DNA of 64,000 nucleotides from Afipia sp. (lineage in GTDB: Bacteria > Pseudomonadota > Alphaproteobacteria > Rhizobiales > Xanthobacteraceae), in assembly GCA_024508675.1 (NCBI GenBank), contig JANINQ010000006.1, forward strand, positions 1 through 64,000. The letters run 5' to 3'. Positions 15,833 through 24,406 of this stretch are shown piece by piece. The translations under genes were made by a program, and so were the position numbers. Numbering within the stretch: the first letter of the stretch is position 1; every line of letters begins with the position of its first letter. The notes beneath the pieces are model-generated. The model searched no databases. It saw only the letters and a list, made by a program, of their open reading frames with translations, and had not been told where the DNA came from.

Positions 15833-16815
15833 CGCCGCCGCTCCCACAGGGTCCGGAATGCTCCGCCGATACCTCCTCGGAAGAACGCCACCACCAGCAT
15901 GAAGAAAATGCCGAAGAAAAGATTGTACTCTTCGGTCACCTGACTGAGCAGGCTCTTCACCATGACGAACACAAATGCACCGATGAACGGCCCGAGAACA
16001 ACATTGAGGCCGCCGATAATGGCCATGAGGATGCCCTCACCGCTCATCTGCCAGCTCATCGAATCGGGATTGATGAAATAGGTATACTGAGCCTGGAGGA
16101 TGCCCGCCACCGCGCACACTATGCCCGCGACCGCGAAGGAACCTATCTTGTAGCTCGGGACCGAGTATCCCATCGCGGTGACGCGGGATTCGTTCTCACG
16201 TATGCCGATCAATACACTCCCGAACGGTGAATTGACGATTTTCCAGACAAGAAGAAGGACTATCGCCGCGATGCCAAGCACGTAGTAATAGAATACAGCC
16301 GGATCGTCGGCGCTCAGTCCCAGCAGCGACAGATCGGGCCGTGGAATTCCCGTCATACCATCCGAACCGTTGGTCCAGCGCATCTTGACCGCCGCACCGT
16401 AGAACATCTGCGAGAACGCCAGCGTAATCAGCAAAAACTCTACGCCGCGCGTCCGCGTACAGATTGCGCCGATCAAAACCGCCATCAGGCCGGAGACAAC
16501 CAACGTCACAGGGACAGACACCCACAACGGCCAGCCCAACAATGCCGTTCCCATCGCGATGCCGTATCCGCCGAAGCCAAGAAACATGGCCTGCCCGAGC
16601 GAAACCATGCCCGTATATCCGACGAGCAAATTGATGCCCGAGGCAAATACGCCGGCAATGAGAACCTCTACAGCCAGCGTCATTCTGTATGTCGAGGCCA
16701 TGAGAGGGAAGGCAAGCAACCCGGCCGCCGTGAGCAGCAAGCCGGATATCCTGAGCAGTCCGGCCTTGTTCACGTCGCGGTCCGCGACTTCAGGCAGCCC
16801 GGAGTCCATGATCAT
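15829..16815 (-). CDS. livM: Branched-chain/carboxylate ABC transporter permease (LivM type)
   Basis: A 328-residue inner-membrane permease with about eight to ten hydrophobic segments. LivM hallmarks are the N-L-L-V-G-Y-T-G-M-V-S-L-G-Q-A-M-F-L-G-F-G-G-Y segment and the G-I-R-E-N-E-x-R coupling motif in the cytoplasmic loop. It pairs with LivH, whose gene it overlaps by 4 bases. Confidence 0.92.
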   Translation of the reverse strand: MIMDSGLPEVADRDVNKAGLLRISGLLLTAAGLLAFPLMASTYRMTLAVEVLIAGVFASGINLLVGYTGMVSLGQAMFLGFGGYGIAMGTALLGWPLWVSVPVTLVVSGLMAVLIGAICTRTRGVEFLLITLAFSQMFYGAAVKMRWTNGSDGMTGIPRPDLSLLGLSADDPAVFYYYVLGIAAIVLLLVWKIVNSPFGSVLIGIRENESRVTAMGYSVPSYKIGSFAVAGIVCAVAGILQAQYTYFINPDSMSWQMSGEGILMAIIGGLNVVLGPFIGAFVFVMVKSLLSQVTEEYNLFFGIFFMLVVAFFRGGIGGAFRTLWERRR

Positions 16816-17690
16816 GCGACTCTCCCGGCGACGCCGAACAGCCCGCGGGGCCGGAAGATCATCACGATAATCAGCAGCGCATAAATGGCGAACAGTTCGA
16901 CTTCGGGAAGGAAAGCCTGCGCGAACGTATCCGTCATGCCAACGATCAGCGCGGCATAGAACGATCCGCGGAGATTCCCTAGGCCGCCAACAACCACCAC
17001 GACAAAGGTCGTCACCACGATCCCGATGCCCATGTTGGAGTAAATGCTCATAACGGGCGCAGCAACGATTCCGGCGAGGCCAGCCAGTGCCGAACCGAGG
17101 CCGAACACAAGCCCGAAGACCACGTTGATGTTGATACCGAGCGCGGTCACCATCTCGCGATTGTCGACGCCCGCCCGCAAAATTGCGCCGATCAGTGTGC
17201 GATCAATCAGCAGCGTCAGTGCGACGGCGACAAGCAACCCGATGCCAATGATGAAGAGGCGATAGACCGGATATTCCATCCCAAGCAGTGCAACGCGCCC
17301 TTTCAGAAGGTCCGGAAGCGCAATGCTGTAGAAGGCCGAACCATAGATATACTCGACGGCACCCGCGGTCGCGAACAGCAGCCCGAACGTGAGAAGCGCC
17401 AAATCGAGATGCGTGGATCGTCCCCGTTGTGCCAGCGGCTGCAGCACGAAGTATTGCAGGATGAACCCGAGCACGAACGGAAGCAGCGGCCCGATCAGCA
17501 ACGCGAGCCAGAACGTATGGGTCGCGTTGGCGACGACCAACCCGAAATAGGCACCGATGGTAAAAAACGCCCCATGCGCCAGATTCAGCGTGTCCATCAA
17601 TCCGAAGATCAACGTCAGTCCAACGGCCAGAAGAAACACCAGCATGCTCAACTGAATTCCGTTGAGAATTTGAACCAGGAAAATCTGCAT
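16812..17690 (-). CDS. livH: Branched-chain/carboxylate ABC transporter permease (LivH type)
   Basis: A 292-residue inner-membrane permease with about eight hydrophobic segments. LivH features are L-F-G-L-M-D-T-L-N-L-A-H-G-A-F-F-x-I-G-A-Y near the N-terminus and the R-A-G-V-D-N-R-E-M coupling loop with G-L-G-S-A-L-A-G-L-A-G. It lies 55 bases downstream of the substrate-binding protein gene and overlaps livM. Confidence 0.92.
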   Translation of the reverse strand: MQIFLVQILNGIQLSMLVFLLAVGLTLIFGLMDTLNLAHGAFFTIGAYFGLVVANATHTFWLALLIGPLLPFVLGFILQYFVLQPLAQRGRSTHLDLALLTFGLLFATAGAVEYIYGSAFYSIALPDLLKGRVALLGMEYPVYRLFIIGIGLLVAVALTLLIDRTLIGAILRAGVDNREMVTALGININVVFGLVFGLGSALAGLAGIVAAPVMSIYSNMGIGIVVTTFVVVVVGGLGNLRGSFYAALIVGMTDTFAQAFLPEVELFAIYALLIIVMIFRPRGLFGVAGRVA

Positions 17691-17745
17691 GTCTCACACG
17701 AAGTCAAGAGAACGGGGCTCCGCTCCGGCGGAGCCCGCCTTTCGG

Positions 17746-18963
17746 CTAGAACGACTTGGTGCAGCCCGGCAGATCGCCCGCGCCAGGGAATTCATCCAGC
17801 CCCTTGCGCTGCAGTTTCCCATCCGCGCCCTTGACGATCTCAACCAGATAGACCTTTTCAAGCTGAGCGCTATTTTGCGCGTTGAACCGGATCTTGCCCC
17901 GCGGAGCATCAAACGTGAGACCGCGCATGGTGGAAATAAACTTCGCTCGATCTTCCGGAATCTTGCCGCCCAGCTTCTCCAGCGTCAGCATGATGGCCTT
18001 GCCGTTGTCGTAACCAAGCTCGGCGCTGACGTCCGGCTCCATTTTAAACTTGTCCTGATACGCCTTGACGAACTTGCGGTTCACCTCGGTCGGAACGCCC
18101 GGATAATGCGTCGCGACATGTCGCGCATTGATGACGAGGTCTCCGAGCGCTGGCCACAGCGCTTCGTCATAAACCCAGTGGTCGCCGATCAGCGGAACCT
18201 TGCTCCGCAGCCCGAAATCGGCATGCTGCTTGACCACCTGGATGGCCTCAGCACCGGCGTAGAAAGCGTAAATAATCTCGGCGTTGGCATTGGCAGCCTG
18301 AGTCAAAGCCGCGCTGTAGTCCTTGGTCTTCTGGAAGGGCGTCCAGATTTGCTCGACAACCTTGCCGCCATTCTCCTCGAAGCCTCGCTTGAAGCCGTCG
18401 ATAAACGCGCGTCCGGCCGTGTAGTCAGGGCCCATCGTTACAGCGGTCTTGGTCCCCTTGCTGGCCCAATACTTGCCCGAGGCGTATTCAAACCCGTTGG
18501 CGCTGAAAGATGTCCGCGCGATATACGGGCTGCAGAATTTTCCGGTAATCTCGTCCGCGAAGGCGTTCGCGAACACCAGAGGGACCTTATTCTTTTCCGC
18601 AAGCTCGGAAATCGCGATACCGACATTGGAGCCAATAATGCCGGCGACGATGTCAACCTTGTCACCCTGCACCAGCTTGTTGAACTTCTGCACACCGACA
18701 CTCGGCGTCAGTTCGTCATCGGCGCGGATCACCTCGATGGGACGGCCGTTGCTCTTGTTGCCAAATTCTTCGAGCGCAAGCTGGAAGCCGCGATCGATAC
18801 TTTCCGCCGGAAGCGCATAGACGCCCTTGTAAGGCAACATCAAGCCGATTTTGATCGGCGCCTGATCCTGCGCGCGGATGGGTGTGGTCGCAGCTGCTGC
18901 CAGGAGCGCTGCGGCTCCCGCGCCCGCGGCAAAGCGCGTATATGCTTTGAATGAAAAGGCCAT
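17746..18963 (-). CDS. ABC transporter periplasmic substrate-binding protein (LivK-like)
   Basis: A 405-residue type I periplasmic binding protein. The signal peptide covers the first ~33 residues and ends A-T-T-P-I-R-A-Q-D, followed by the mature start P-I-K-I-G-L-M-L-P-Y-K-G. The sequence continues with the Leu/Ile/Val-binding-protein family pattern (E-x-I-R-A-D-D-E). The ATG at 18963 is chosen because GGAGGGAAC directly precedes it; the frame is open to 19008. It is the first gene of the importer block and probably the most strongly expressed. Ligand unknown; relatives bind aromatic acids, amides or amino acids. Confidence 0.9.
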   Translation of the reverse strand: MAFSFKAYTRFAAGAGAAALLAAAATTPIRAQDQAPIKIGLMLPYKGVYALPAESIDRGFQLALEEFGNKSNGRPIEVIRADDELTPSVGVQKFNKLVQGDKVDIVAGIIGSNVGIAISELAEKNKVPLVFANAFADEITGKFCSPYIARTSFSANGFEYASGKYWASKGTKTAVTMGPDYTAGRAFIDGFKRGFEENGGKVVEQIWTPFQKTKDYSAALTQAANANAEIIYAFYAGAEAIQVVKQHADFGLRSKVPLIGDHWVYDEALWPALGDLVINARHVATHYPGVPTEVNRKFVKAYQDKFKMEPDVSAELGYDNGKAIMLTLEKLGGKIPEDRAKFISTMRGLTFDAPRGKIRFNAQNSAQLEKVYLVEIVKGADGKLQRKGLDEFPGAGDLPGCTKSF

Positions 18964-19168
18964 GTTCCCTCCTGACATGAAAGGGTGGACCATCTCCGCC
19001 CACCGCAAGCCCCGGCTTTGATCATCCTTTCGGAGCGATCTGCCCGGATTGTTATGGGTCAGCAGTAAGGGAGGAGCGCCATGGCTGGCTTGCGCATTAG
19101 TGCCGTAACCTACGAAAGAACGTCATGTTCTGGAGTCTGGCGAGGCGAATGCGCCAATCCCCCGGCTC

Positions 19169-20104
19169 TCAGCACGAAATGCGCTGGCGGTAGGATGACG
19201 GCGTCTCGCCGGTCATATTGCGGAAACTGGTCGAGAAATGCTGGGCATGACCGAAACCGGCGGCCAGCGCCACATCAGTTATGCTGGCATCCGATTCCGC
19301 CAGTTTCTGCTTCGCTTCCTCGATCCGAAGGCCAAGCACGTACTTATAAGGTGTCTTTCCGACACTCTCCTGAAACGCGCGCAGGAAGTGGCGCTTACTG
19401 AGGCCGGCAATCTGCGAGAGTTCTCCAAGCGAGATGGATTGCGAAAGATTCTCACGAACAAAATCCTCGATCCGCTTGAGGCTTCGCGCTGACAAACCAC
19501 CCTTCACGCCAGAGGTTTGGGGTCGCTGCCGTTCACTGACGCGCGCGATATGGGCCAGCGCCTGGATCGACCAGCCTTCAGCCATTAGGTCGAAAACATT
19601 GTCGGGTGTCGCCGCCTCCCGGCATAGCTCCGCGAGACTGCGCATGAGACTCGGATGTTCAAATGCGATTGTCGAACTTGTAATAGCCGTCCGCAGCCGC
19701 TCGGTCACGAATGCCGGATTGAGAAAAACAACGGTATAATCGAGTTCGGGTCCCACATCCCATTCGCCCTCGATTTCAACCGCTGCCGGAAAAATCGCCA
19801 ACTGGGACTTTCCTACAAATTTGCAATCCACCGAACGGCCGTCGACGGTCGCGTTTAAACGTCCGGCCCCCTTGGCAAACCAGAACAGCGACAGTTCGGG
19901 CTGCTTGAAGTGCCAGTACATCCTCCCCTGGCATTCACGGCGAAGAACTTCGATGCGCATGCTCGTTGTATCGGTGATGACTGACGACACCAGGTCCCCA
20001 CCGACCACGCGAACATATTCTTCTCCGGCCCGTCCCATGCCGTCCTCCAATCGCGCGATCGAGCGCCTAAAAGACGTCGGCACGTTGAATACCTTAGGTT
20101 CCAA
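19169..20104 (-). CDS. AraC-family transcriptional regulator of the importer/CoA-transferase block
   Basis: A 311-residue regulator with the AraC HTH pair at the C-terminus: I-S-L-G-E-L-S-Q-I-A-G-L-S-K-R-H-F-L-R-A-F and I-T-D-V-A-L-A-A-G-F-G-H-A-Q-H-F-S-T-S-F-R. The N-terminal ~190 residues are a cupin-like sensing region (AraC_binding_2-like). It lies directly upstream of the importer on the same strand with a 205-base gap, a usual arrangement for an activator of the adjacent catabolic operon. Ligand unknown. Confidence 0.88.
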   Translation of the reverse strand: MEPKVFNVPTSFRRSIARLEDGMGRAGEEYVRVVGGDLVSSVITDTTSMRIEVLRRECQGRMYWHFKQPELSLFWFAKGAGRLNATVDGRSVDCKFVGKSQLAIFPAAVEIEGEWDVGPELDYTVVFLNPAFVTERLRTAITSSTIAFEHPSLMRSLAELCREAATPDNVFDLMAEGWSIQALAHIARVSERQRPQTSGVKGGLSARSLKRIEDFVRENLSQSISLGELSQIAGLSKRHFLRAFQESVGKTPYKYVLGLRIEEAKQKLAESDASITDVALAAGFGHAQHFSTSFRNMTGETPSSYRQRISC

Positions 20105-20369
20105 AGAAGAATGGACTAAACGAGGCCGAAAATCGAGTGCTTTCGCGGCGTCTTATCTGCCCCTTTTATGCTGCATTGCAACAATTGATTACATGCAAGA
20201 CTCTAAGGGTTGATGAGGGAGTTAGCGCTTTGCTGAACCTCGCCAAAGGGCTTGCACCTGCTTCCTTTGAACCTGATCATCTGCATATCTTCCAGCGGAG
20301 AAAAGTCGTTCTTGCCGCTCTCGTGCAGCATCTAACGATGCTAGGGATTGAGTTAAAAAAGATGTTTCG

Positions 20370-20760
20370 TGACCTGCACCCCTGATTGCCCTCGTTTATA
20401 AGTAGACTCTGTCCTGGTTTTCGCCCCTGCTGGAGCGGTTGGCGAACTCAATCGGTGTAAGCCCTTTGAGGCTCGTGTGGGGTCAGTTGGTGTTGTAGTC
20501 GATCCTCCAGTCCTCGATGCACGTCTCCGCAAACTGGGCGTCAGAATTTTTTCGAGCATCTCCTTCAGCGTAGACACGTCGAGGATCGACTCTGCCAGCG
20601 GCTTTTCAGCTTGCGGTTCTCCTCCTCCAGCGCCTCAGCTTCCGCGCTTCCGAGATTTCCATGCAGGCGCAGCACGAACGCCACTTGTAGAAGGTCGCAT
20701 CGCGATGCTTTCTGTCGAACTCATACTGGCGGGCAGACTCCAGGATAGCACCAAGTAAAG
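20370..20760 (-). mobile_element. IS3-family insertion sequence remnant, internally deleted
   Basis: The right edge starts TGACCTGCACC, as at 1682. On the minus strand the outer part encodes the orfB end (R-I-D-Y-N-T-N*PHTSLKGLTPIEFANRSS, ending at TAA in CTTATAAACG). The inner part (about 20530-20760) encodes an orfA piece: KHRDATFYKWRS, MEISEARKL, then after a frameshift LAESILDVSTLKEMLEK. So orfA is fused directly to the last 40 codons of orfB, and most of the transposase is deleted. It cannot transpose by itself. The pattern fits the IS407/IS401-type group of IS3. Confidence 0.8.
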
Positions 20761-20867
20761 CTGGGGCCGGAGTGCTTTCGTTAAACGTAGCTCGCCGCAG
20801 TAGCTGCTCGGCTCATCTGGTAAAGGGCAACACGCGCTGTCGCATTCCATAACGCATCATTACGCGA

Positions 20868-21145
20868 GTGTTAACTGTGCTTACCGGCGCAGAGACGGTT
20901 CCAAAGATCGACGAACTTCGAGTTGTCACGGTCGTTGTTAAACTCGATAGCGCTCGTTTCTGCGATCATTACAAAATCCCGCATACCCGTGTAGGTAACT
21001 TGAATCCCGAAGAATGGGATGTGCCACCGAAGCCAAATGGATGCGGTGGCACACCTACAACCGGCACGTGGCACGGTATGACCGCTATGAAGCGATTCTC
21101 GACTACGGCTGCATTGCATTGGTCGCGAAATGGCTTGGCAAATAA
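20868..21145 (+). pseudogene. Short unrecognised gene with a one-base frameshift
   Basis: The frame from 20868 reads sensibly to about 21038 (E-E-W-D-V-P-P-K-P). An adjacent frame then continues K-W-M-R-W-H-T-Y-N-R-H-V-A-R-Y-D-R-Y-E-A-I-L-D-Y-G-C-I-A-L-V-A-K-W-L-G-K to a TAA at 21143. A single missing base in ...CCGAAGCCAAATGG would join them. This looks like a recently broken small protein gene next to the IS remnant. I cannot name the family. Confidence 0.4.
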
Positions 21146-21175
21146 CCTCCAGCAAAATCAACGGAACGACCAATG

Positions 21176-22405
21176 TTAGCCAACAGATTTCGATTCAGTC
21201 GAAATCCCCCCGCCGTCTTTTCTCGACCACCACAGAGCTATCGGCCCTAGGGCGATGCCTGCGCTTAGAACCGCAAATGCTGCCAGCCATCCGGTTCCGC
21301 TTGTCGTACCTCCAGCGGCGTCTAGAGCGGCTCCGACTCCCCAAGAACCGAGCGCTGATAGACCAAACCCTACAGTTGAGTGCATCGCCATTGTAGCACC
21401 ACGATAGTCAGGGTTCGCCGCCATCGTCATCCCAGCGGTGAGGGCGCCGGAGTCTGCCGGAACCGTGAGCGCGTATAACGCGACCAAGGGCAACAAGACC
21501 CACAATGACCCGCCTGAAAAAAGACCGATCAGAAGCGCCACGGCTGCCGAACTGAGCATGATCGTGGTTATGGCTCGGTGGCGACCAATCTTGATTGCTA
21601 TCTCATTGCCGATGACGCTTGCGGGCATCGCCAACAGGGAAAACACGAAGCTAACCGCGATAGGTGAAATAAGGGACGAACCGCCGTTGCTCGCCGCAAC
21701 AAAGGTCCAAAACGCAACAAGCCAGGTTCTAACGCCATAGAGTTCGAAACAGTGAGCCCCATATCCGAGCACAAAACCCATTGCTGGCTTGTTTCGAACC
21801 ACGGGACCGAAATCGAGAAGATGCCCGGATGCAGACTTAGGTTTTACCGGCCGCAGCAGCAAACAAACCACAATCATCGCCACCGGACCCATGGCGGTGA
21901 TGAAAAATGCATTGCGCCACCCGAGACTTTCCGCCACTAACTGTGAAACGAGGAATGAAAAGCCGACGCCTATTGAGAAGGCCGAAGTGTAGAGAGTGAC
22001 AGCCCGCGATGAATCGCCGGGCGCGAGCCGGTCAGTGAGAGCCTTAAGACCCGGCATGTAGGCTCCGGCAAAGCCGACGCCCGCGACGCTCCAAAGCGCC
22101 GCGCCAGACCACAATCCTTGAGCAAAAAATCCGAACAGGATCGTAGCAAACGCACTGAGCGCCGATCCGGCCAACAGTATCAAACGAGCATCTATACGAT
22201 CTGTGAGCGTAGCTAACACCGGCACAGCCAGCATGTATCCCGCAGCATAGGACCCCGCCAGCAACCCGGCTTGCGCTGCCGTCAAACCCCACTCAGGAAT
22301 CAGAAATTGAGCAAGAATCGACGGCACGACAACATGCGGCAGCAAGCTACCAAGCTGAGCAAGAGACATTCCCCAAACGACGGAACGACCTTTTAACCGG
22401 GTCAC
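21176..22405 (-). CDS. MFS transporter in the ars-like operon
   Basis: A 409-residue major facilitator with 12 hydrophobic segments, the loop 2-3 motif (L-A-T-L-T-D-R-I-D-A-R) and duplicated six-helix halves. It follows the Cys-tailed flavoprotein by 15 bases and is in one operon with an As(III)-type ArsR, so export of an arsenic species or of a flavoprotein product is the likely role. MFS proteins known in ars operons include ArsJ and ArsK; assignment to either is not supported by what I can see. Confidence 0.85.
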   Translation of the reverse strand: MTRLKGRSVVWGMSLAQLGSLLPHVVVPSILAQFLIPEWGLTAAQAGLLAGSYAAGYMLAVPVLATLTDRIDARLILLAGSALSAFATILFGFFAQGLWSGAALWSVAGVGFAGAYMPGLKALTDRLAPGDSSRAVTLYTSAFSIGVGFSFLVSQLVAESLGWRNAFFITAMGPVAMIVVCLLLRPVKPKSASGHLLDFGPVVRNKPAMGFVLGYGAHCFELYGVRTWLVAFWTFVAASNGGSSLISPIAVSFVFSLLAMPASVIGNEIAIKIGRHRAITTIMLSSAAVALLIGLFSGGSLWVLLPLVALYALTVPADSGALTAGMTMAANPDYRGATMAMHSTVGFGLSALGSWGVGAALDAAGGTTSGTGWLAAFAVLSAGIALGPIALWWSRKDGGGISTESKSVG

Positions 22406-22420
22406 TTCTTGAGCCCCGCG

Positions 22421-23785
22421 TCAACCGCAACCACAGCCCGCCTTCCCTTCGCTCTTAGCCACCGCATCGTCTGCACAGCAGGCGCTAGCGTCCACAGCGG
22501 GACCACCGCAACAACCATCAGCTGTTGCATTAGGCGCACTGACTCGGCTGCATACCCCTGTTTCGGGCAAAACCAGTTCGACCCGCTGAGCCGCCTCGTG
22601 GTCGCCCGCAATATCAGCAGCGATAGAGCGCACCTGTTCATATCCCGTAAGCATGAGAAACGTAGGAGCGCGGCCATAGGACTTGATGCCAGCGAAATAG
22701 AAACCCGGCTCATTCTGCGCAAGTTCTCGCGCACCGTGCGGCCTTACAGTGCCGCAGCTATGCTCGTTCGGATCGATGAGAGGAGCTAACGCTATCGGGC
22801 ATTCAATCGCAGAATCAAGTTGTATCCGCAATTCGCGAACGAAATCGAGATTGGTACGAAAACCCGTGGCAACAACAAGCTCGTCAACAATGACGTTCTT
22901 ACCACAACAGCCAGAGCCAGCACTTAAGCGAAGTCTTCCGCCATCCGAACTTACGTGACTAACCGGAAATTCGATCTCGGTTCTAATCGCGCCTGCCGAC
23001 ACAAGCGCCGCAAATGCAGTGCCAAGTTCGCCACGGGCAACCAGCTTGTCATTGACACCGCCGCCAAAAGCCTTCGCCGGATTGCTCCCTCGCAAAAGCC
23101 ATATCACTTCGGTGTTGGGTACCTCCCTTTTCAAGCTAGCAAGATCAATCAATGTGCCTATCGCGGAATGTCCCGAGCCGAGTACGGCCACCGACTTGCC
23201 AGCGTATCGCGAGCGTTCCTTGCCAAGAACATCCGGCATTCCATAGGCAATGTTTCGTGCGTGCTCTTTCTCACCGATTGCAGATAGTCCGTTAGCGCCC
23301 GCCGGATTGGGGCTGAACCATGTTCCCGACGCATCAATAATCGCGTCGGCAAGGATGGACTTAGGGCCTTGTCCATTTTGATAGCGAATCTCGAAAGGCG
23401 CAGCTTCGCGCCCCTTCGTTTTGAGTTTATCGAACCCTACGCGGCTAATATCTGTGACGCGGCTGGAAGTATGAATGTAGCTAGCAAGCGCCGTCTTGCT
23501 CGCAAGTGGCTGAAGATAACGCTCCAGCAATTCAGACCCGGTGGGATAAACGTCAGGCTCTGGACTATTCCAGCCTGTAGGCGCGAGAAGCCGCCTCGCC
23601 GCTTCATCCACATTGTATTCCCACGGTGAAAATAACTGGACATGCTGCCATTGCCGAAGCGCGTGGCCAATGTCTGGCCCTGCCTCCAGCACCACCGGAA
23701 CCATGCCGCGTTCGAGGAGGTGCGCAGCAGCCGCGAGCCCTACCGGCCCAGCACCAATAACGGCAACCCGCTTTGCTTTTGACAT
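22421..23785 (-). CDS. FAD/NAD(P)-binding flavoprotein with Cys-rich tail, arsenic-operon type (ArsO-like)
   Basis: A 454-residue flavoprotein monooxygenase-like protein. The FAD motif VIGAGPVGLAAAAHLLERG is at the N-terminus, and a second Rossmann motif (VLGSGHSAIG) for NADPH is mid-protein. The last 34 residues form a cysteine-rich tail with Cys pairs at 425-426 and 436-437 and Cys at 451 and 453, suited to binding a thiophilic metalloid. The ATG at 23785 has AGGAG 7 bases upstream; the frame is open to 23881. It sits between arsR and an MFS gene. Relatives in ars operons are called ArsO; CzcO-like naming also occurs. Exact reaction unknown. Confidence 0.85.
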   Translation of the reverse strand: MSKAKRVAVIGAGPVGLAAAAHLLERGMVPVVLEAGPDIGHALRQWQHVQLFSPWEYNVDEAARRLLAPTGWNSPEPDVYPTGSELLERYLQPLASKTALASYIHTSSRVTDISRVGFDKLKTKGREAAPFEIRYQNGQGPKSILADAIIDASGTWFSPNPAGANGLSAIGEKEHARNIAYGMPDVLGKERSRYAGKSVAVLGSGHSAIGTLIDLASLKREVPNTEVIWLLRGSNPAKAFGGGVNDKLVARGELGTAFAALVSAGAIRTEIEFPVSHVSSDGGRLRLSAGSGCCGKNVIVDELVVATGFRTNLDFVRELRIQLDSAIECPIALAPLIDPNEHSCGTVRPHGARELAQNEPGFYFAGIKSYGRAPTFLMLTGYEQVRSIAADIAGDHEAAQRVELVLPETGVCSRVSAPNATADGCCGGPAVDASACCADDAVAKSEGKAGCGCG

Positions 23786-23832
23786 TTTGTTCTCCTGTAA
23801 AACTAGAAATATCGAATTAACGGACGAAAAGA

Positions 23833-24150
23833 TTACGCCGCAGACTGTGATGCGTTGCATTCCACCGCGTCGGCGCAGCATTCCGCAACGAGGAAATCAA
23901 CCAGACCTTGCATGACTGGATAGTTGGCGTGACAGACCAACGTGGTCGCTTCTCGGACCTGATTTATCAATCCTGCTACCACCAGCGCCTTGACGTGGTG
24001 CGAGAGCGTTGAAGGGGCGATCTTTAGTTTGTCCTGCAATCGCCCTACAGGCATTCCCACGTCACCCGCTCGCACCAAGGCGCGATAGATTTTCAACCGC
24101 GTGGGATTTCCCAACGCTTCAAGTTTCGCCGCTGCATCCTCTATTTTCAT
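23833..24150 (-). CDS. arsR: ArsR/SmtB-family repressor with C-terminal As(III) site
   Basis: A 105-residue winged-helix repressor: E-A-L-G-N-P-T-R-L-K-I-Y-R-A-L, then P-S-T-L-S-H-H-V-K-A-L as recognition helix. It lacks the ELCVCDL-type Cys site in helix 3 but has Cys91, Cys92 and Cys98 near the C-terminus. The C-C-x5-C spacing is identical to the As(III) site of Acidithiobacillus ferrooxidans ArsR (Cys95, Cys96, Cys102). It should release DNA upon As(III) or Sb(III) binding. First gene of the operon; probably autoregulated through the palindromes just upstream. Confidence 0.9.
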   Translation of the reverse strand: MKIEDAAAKLEALGNPTRLKIYRALVRAGDVGMPVGRLQDKLKIAPSTLSHHVKALVVAGLINQVREATTLVCHANYPVMQGLVDFLVAECCADAVECNASQSAA

Positions 24151-24166
24151 GTTTCGAACCCTGCGC

Positions 24167-24210
24167 CTCTCTTAAACGAGAGTCAAGACTATTTCGAATA
24201 TCATCGAAAT
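24167..24210 (-). promoter_or_regulatory. Candidate ArsR operator region (two inverted repeats)
   Basis: Two inverted repeats lie upstream of arsR: CTCTC-TTAAAC-GAGAG at 24167-24182, and ATTTCGA-ATATCA-TCGAAAT at 24191-24210. The latter is perfect over 7 bases per arm and is AT-rich like known ArsR operators. Positions 17-60 bases before the start codon suit repressor binding at the promoter. Which of the two is the ArsR site cannot be told from sequence alone. Confidence 0.5.
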
Positions 24211-24268
24211 ATAAAGTCTGTTTCTATAAATCGGTGGCGCGCTCAGGTCAAAAAAATTGCGGAATGAC

Positions 24269-24406
24269 GTGAGCCCTCACGCTGCGTTGAGGAGATACCG
24301 AAAATTTATTGGTGAAACCGCCGAGATTCGGCAAGCGATACTCGAATCTGCGGAAGCCTGCGAAACGGAGATACAGAACGCAACAGACCGCGCTCACGGC
24401 AAGTGA
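24269..24406 (+). CDS. Possible 45-residue ORF, unrecognised
   Basis: A GTG-started frame reads through a helical, charged peptide (R-R-Y-R-K-F-I-G-E-T-A-E-I-R-Q-A-I-L-E-S-A-E) to TGA at 24404. The frame remains open upstream without a clear start, so it could be the tail of a decayed gene. Composition is protein-like, but there is no family assignment or evident ribosome binding site. Confidence 0.2.
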   Translation: MSPHAALRRYRKFIGETAEIRQAILESAEACETEIQNATDRAHGK

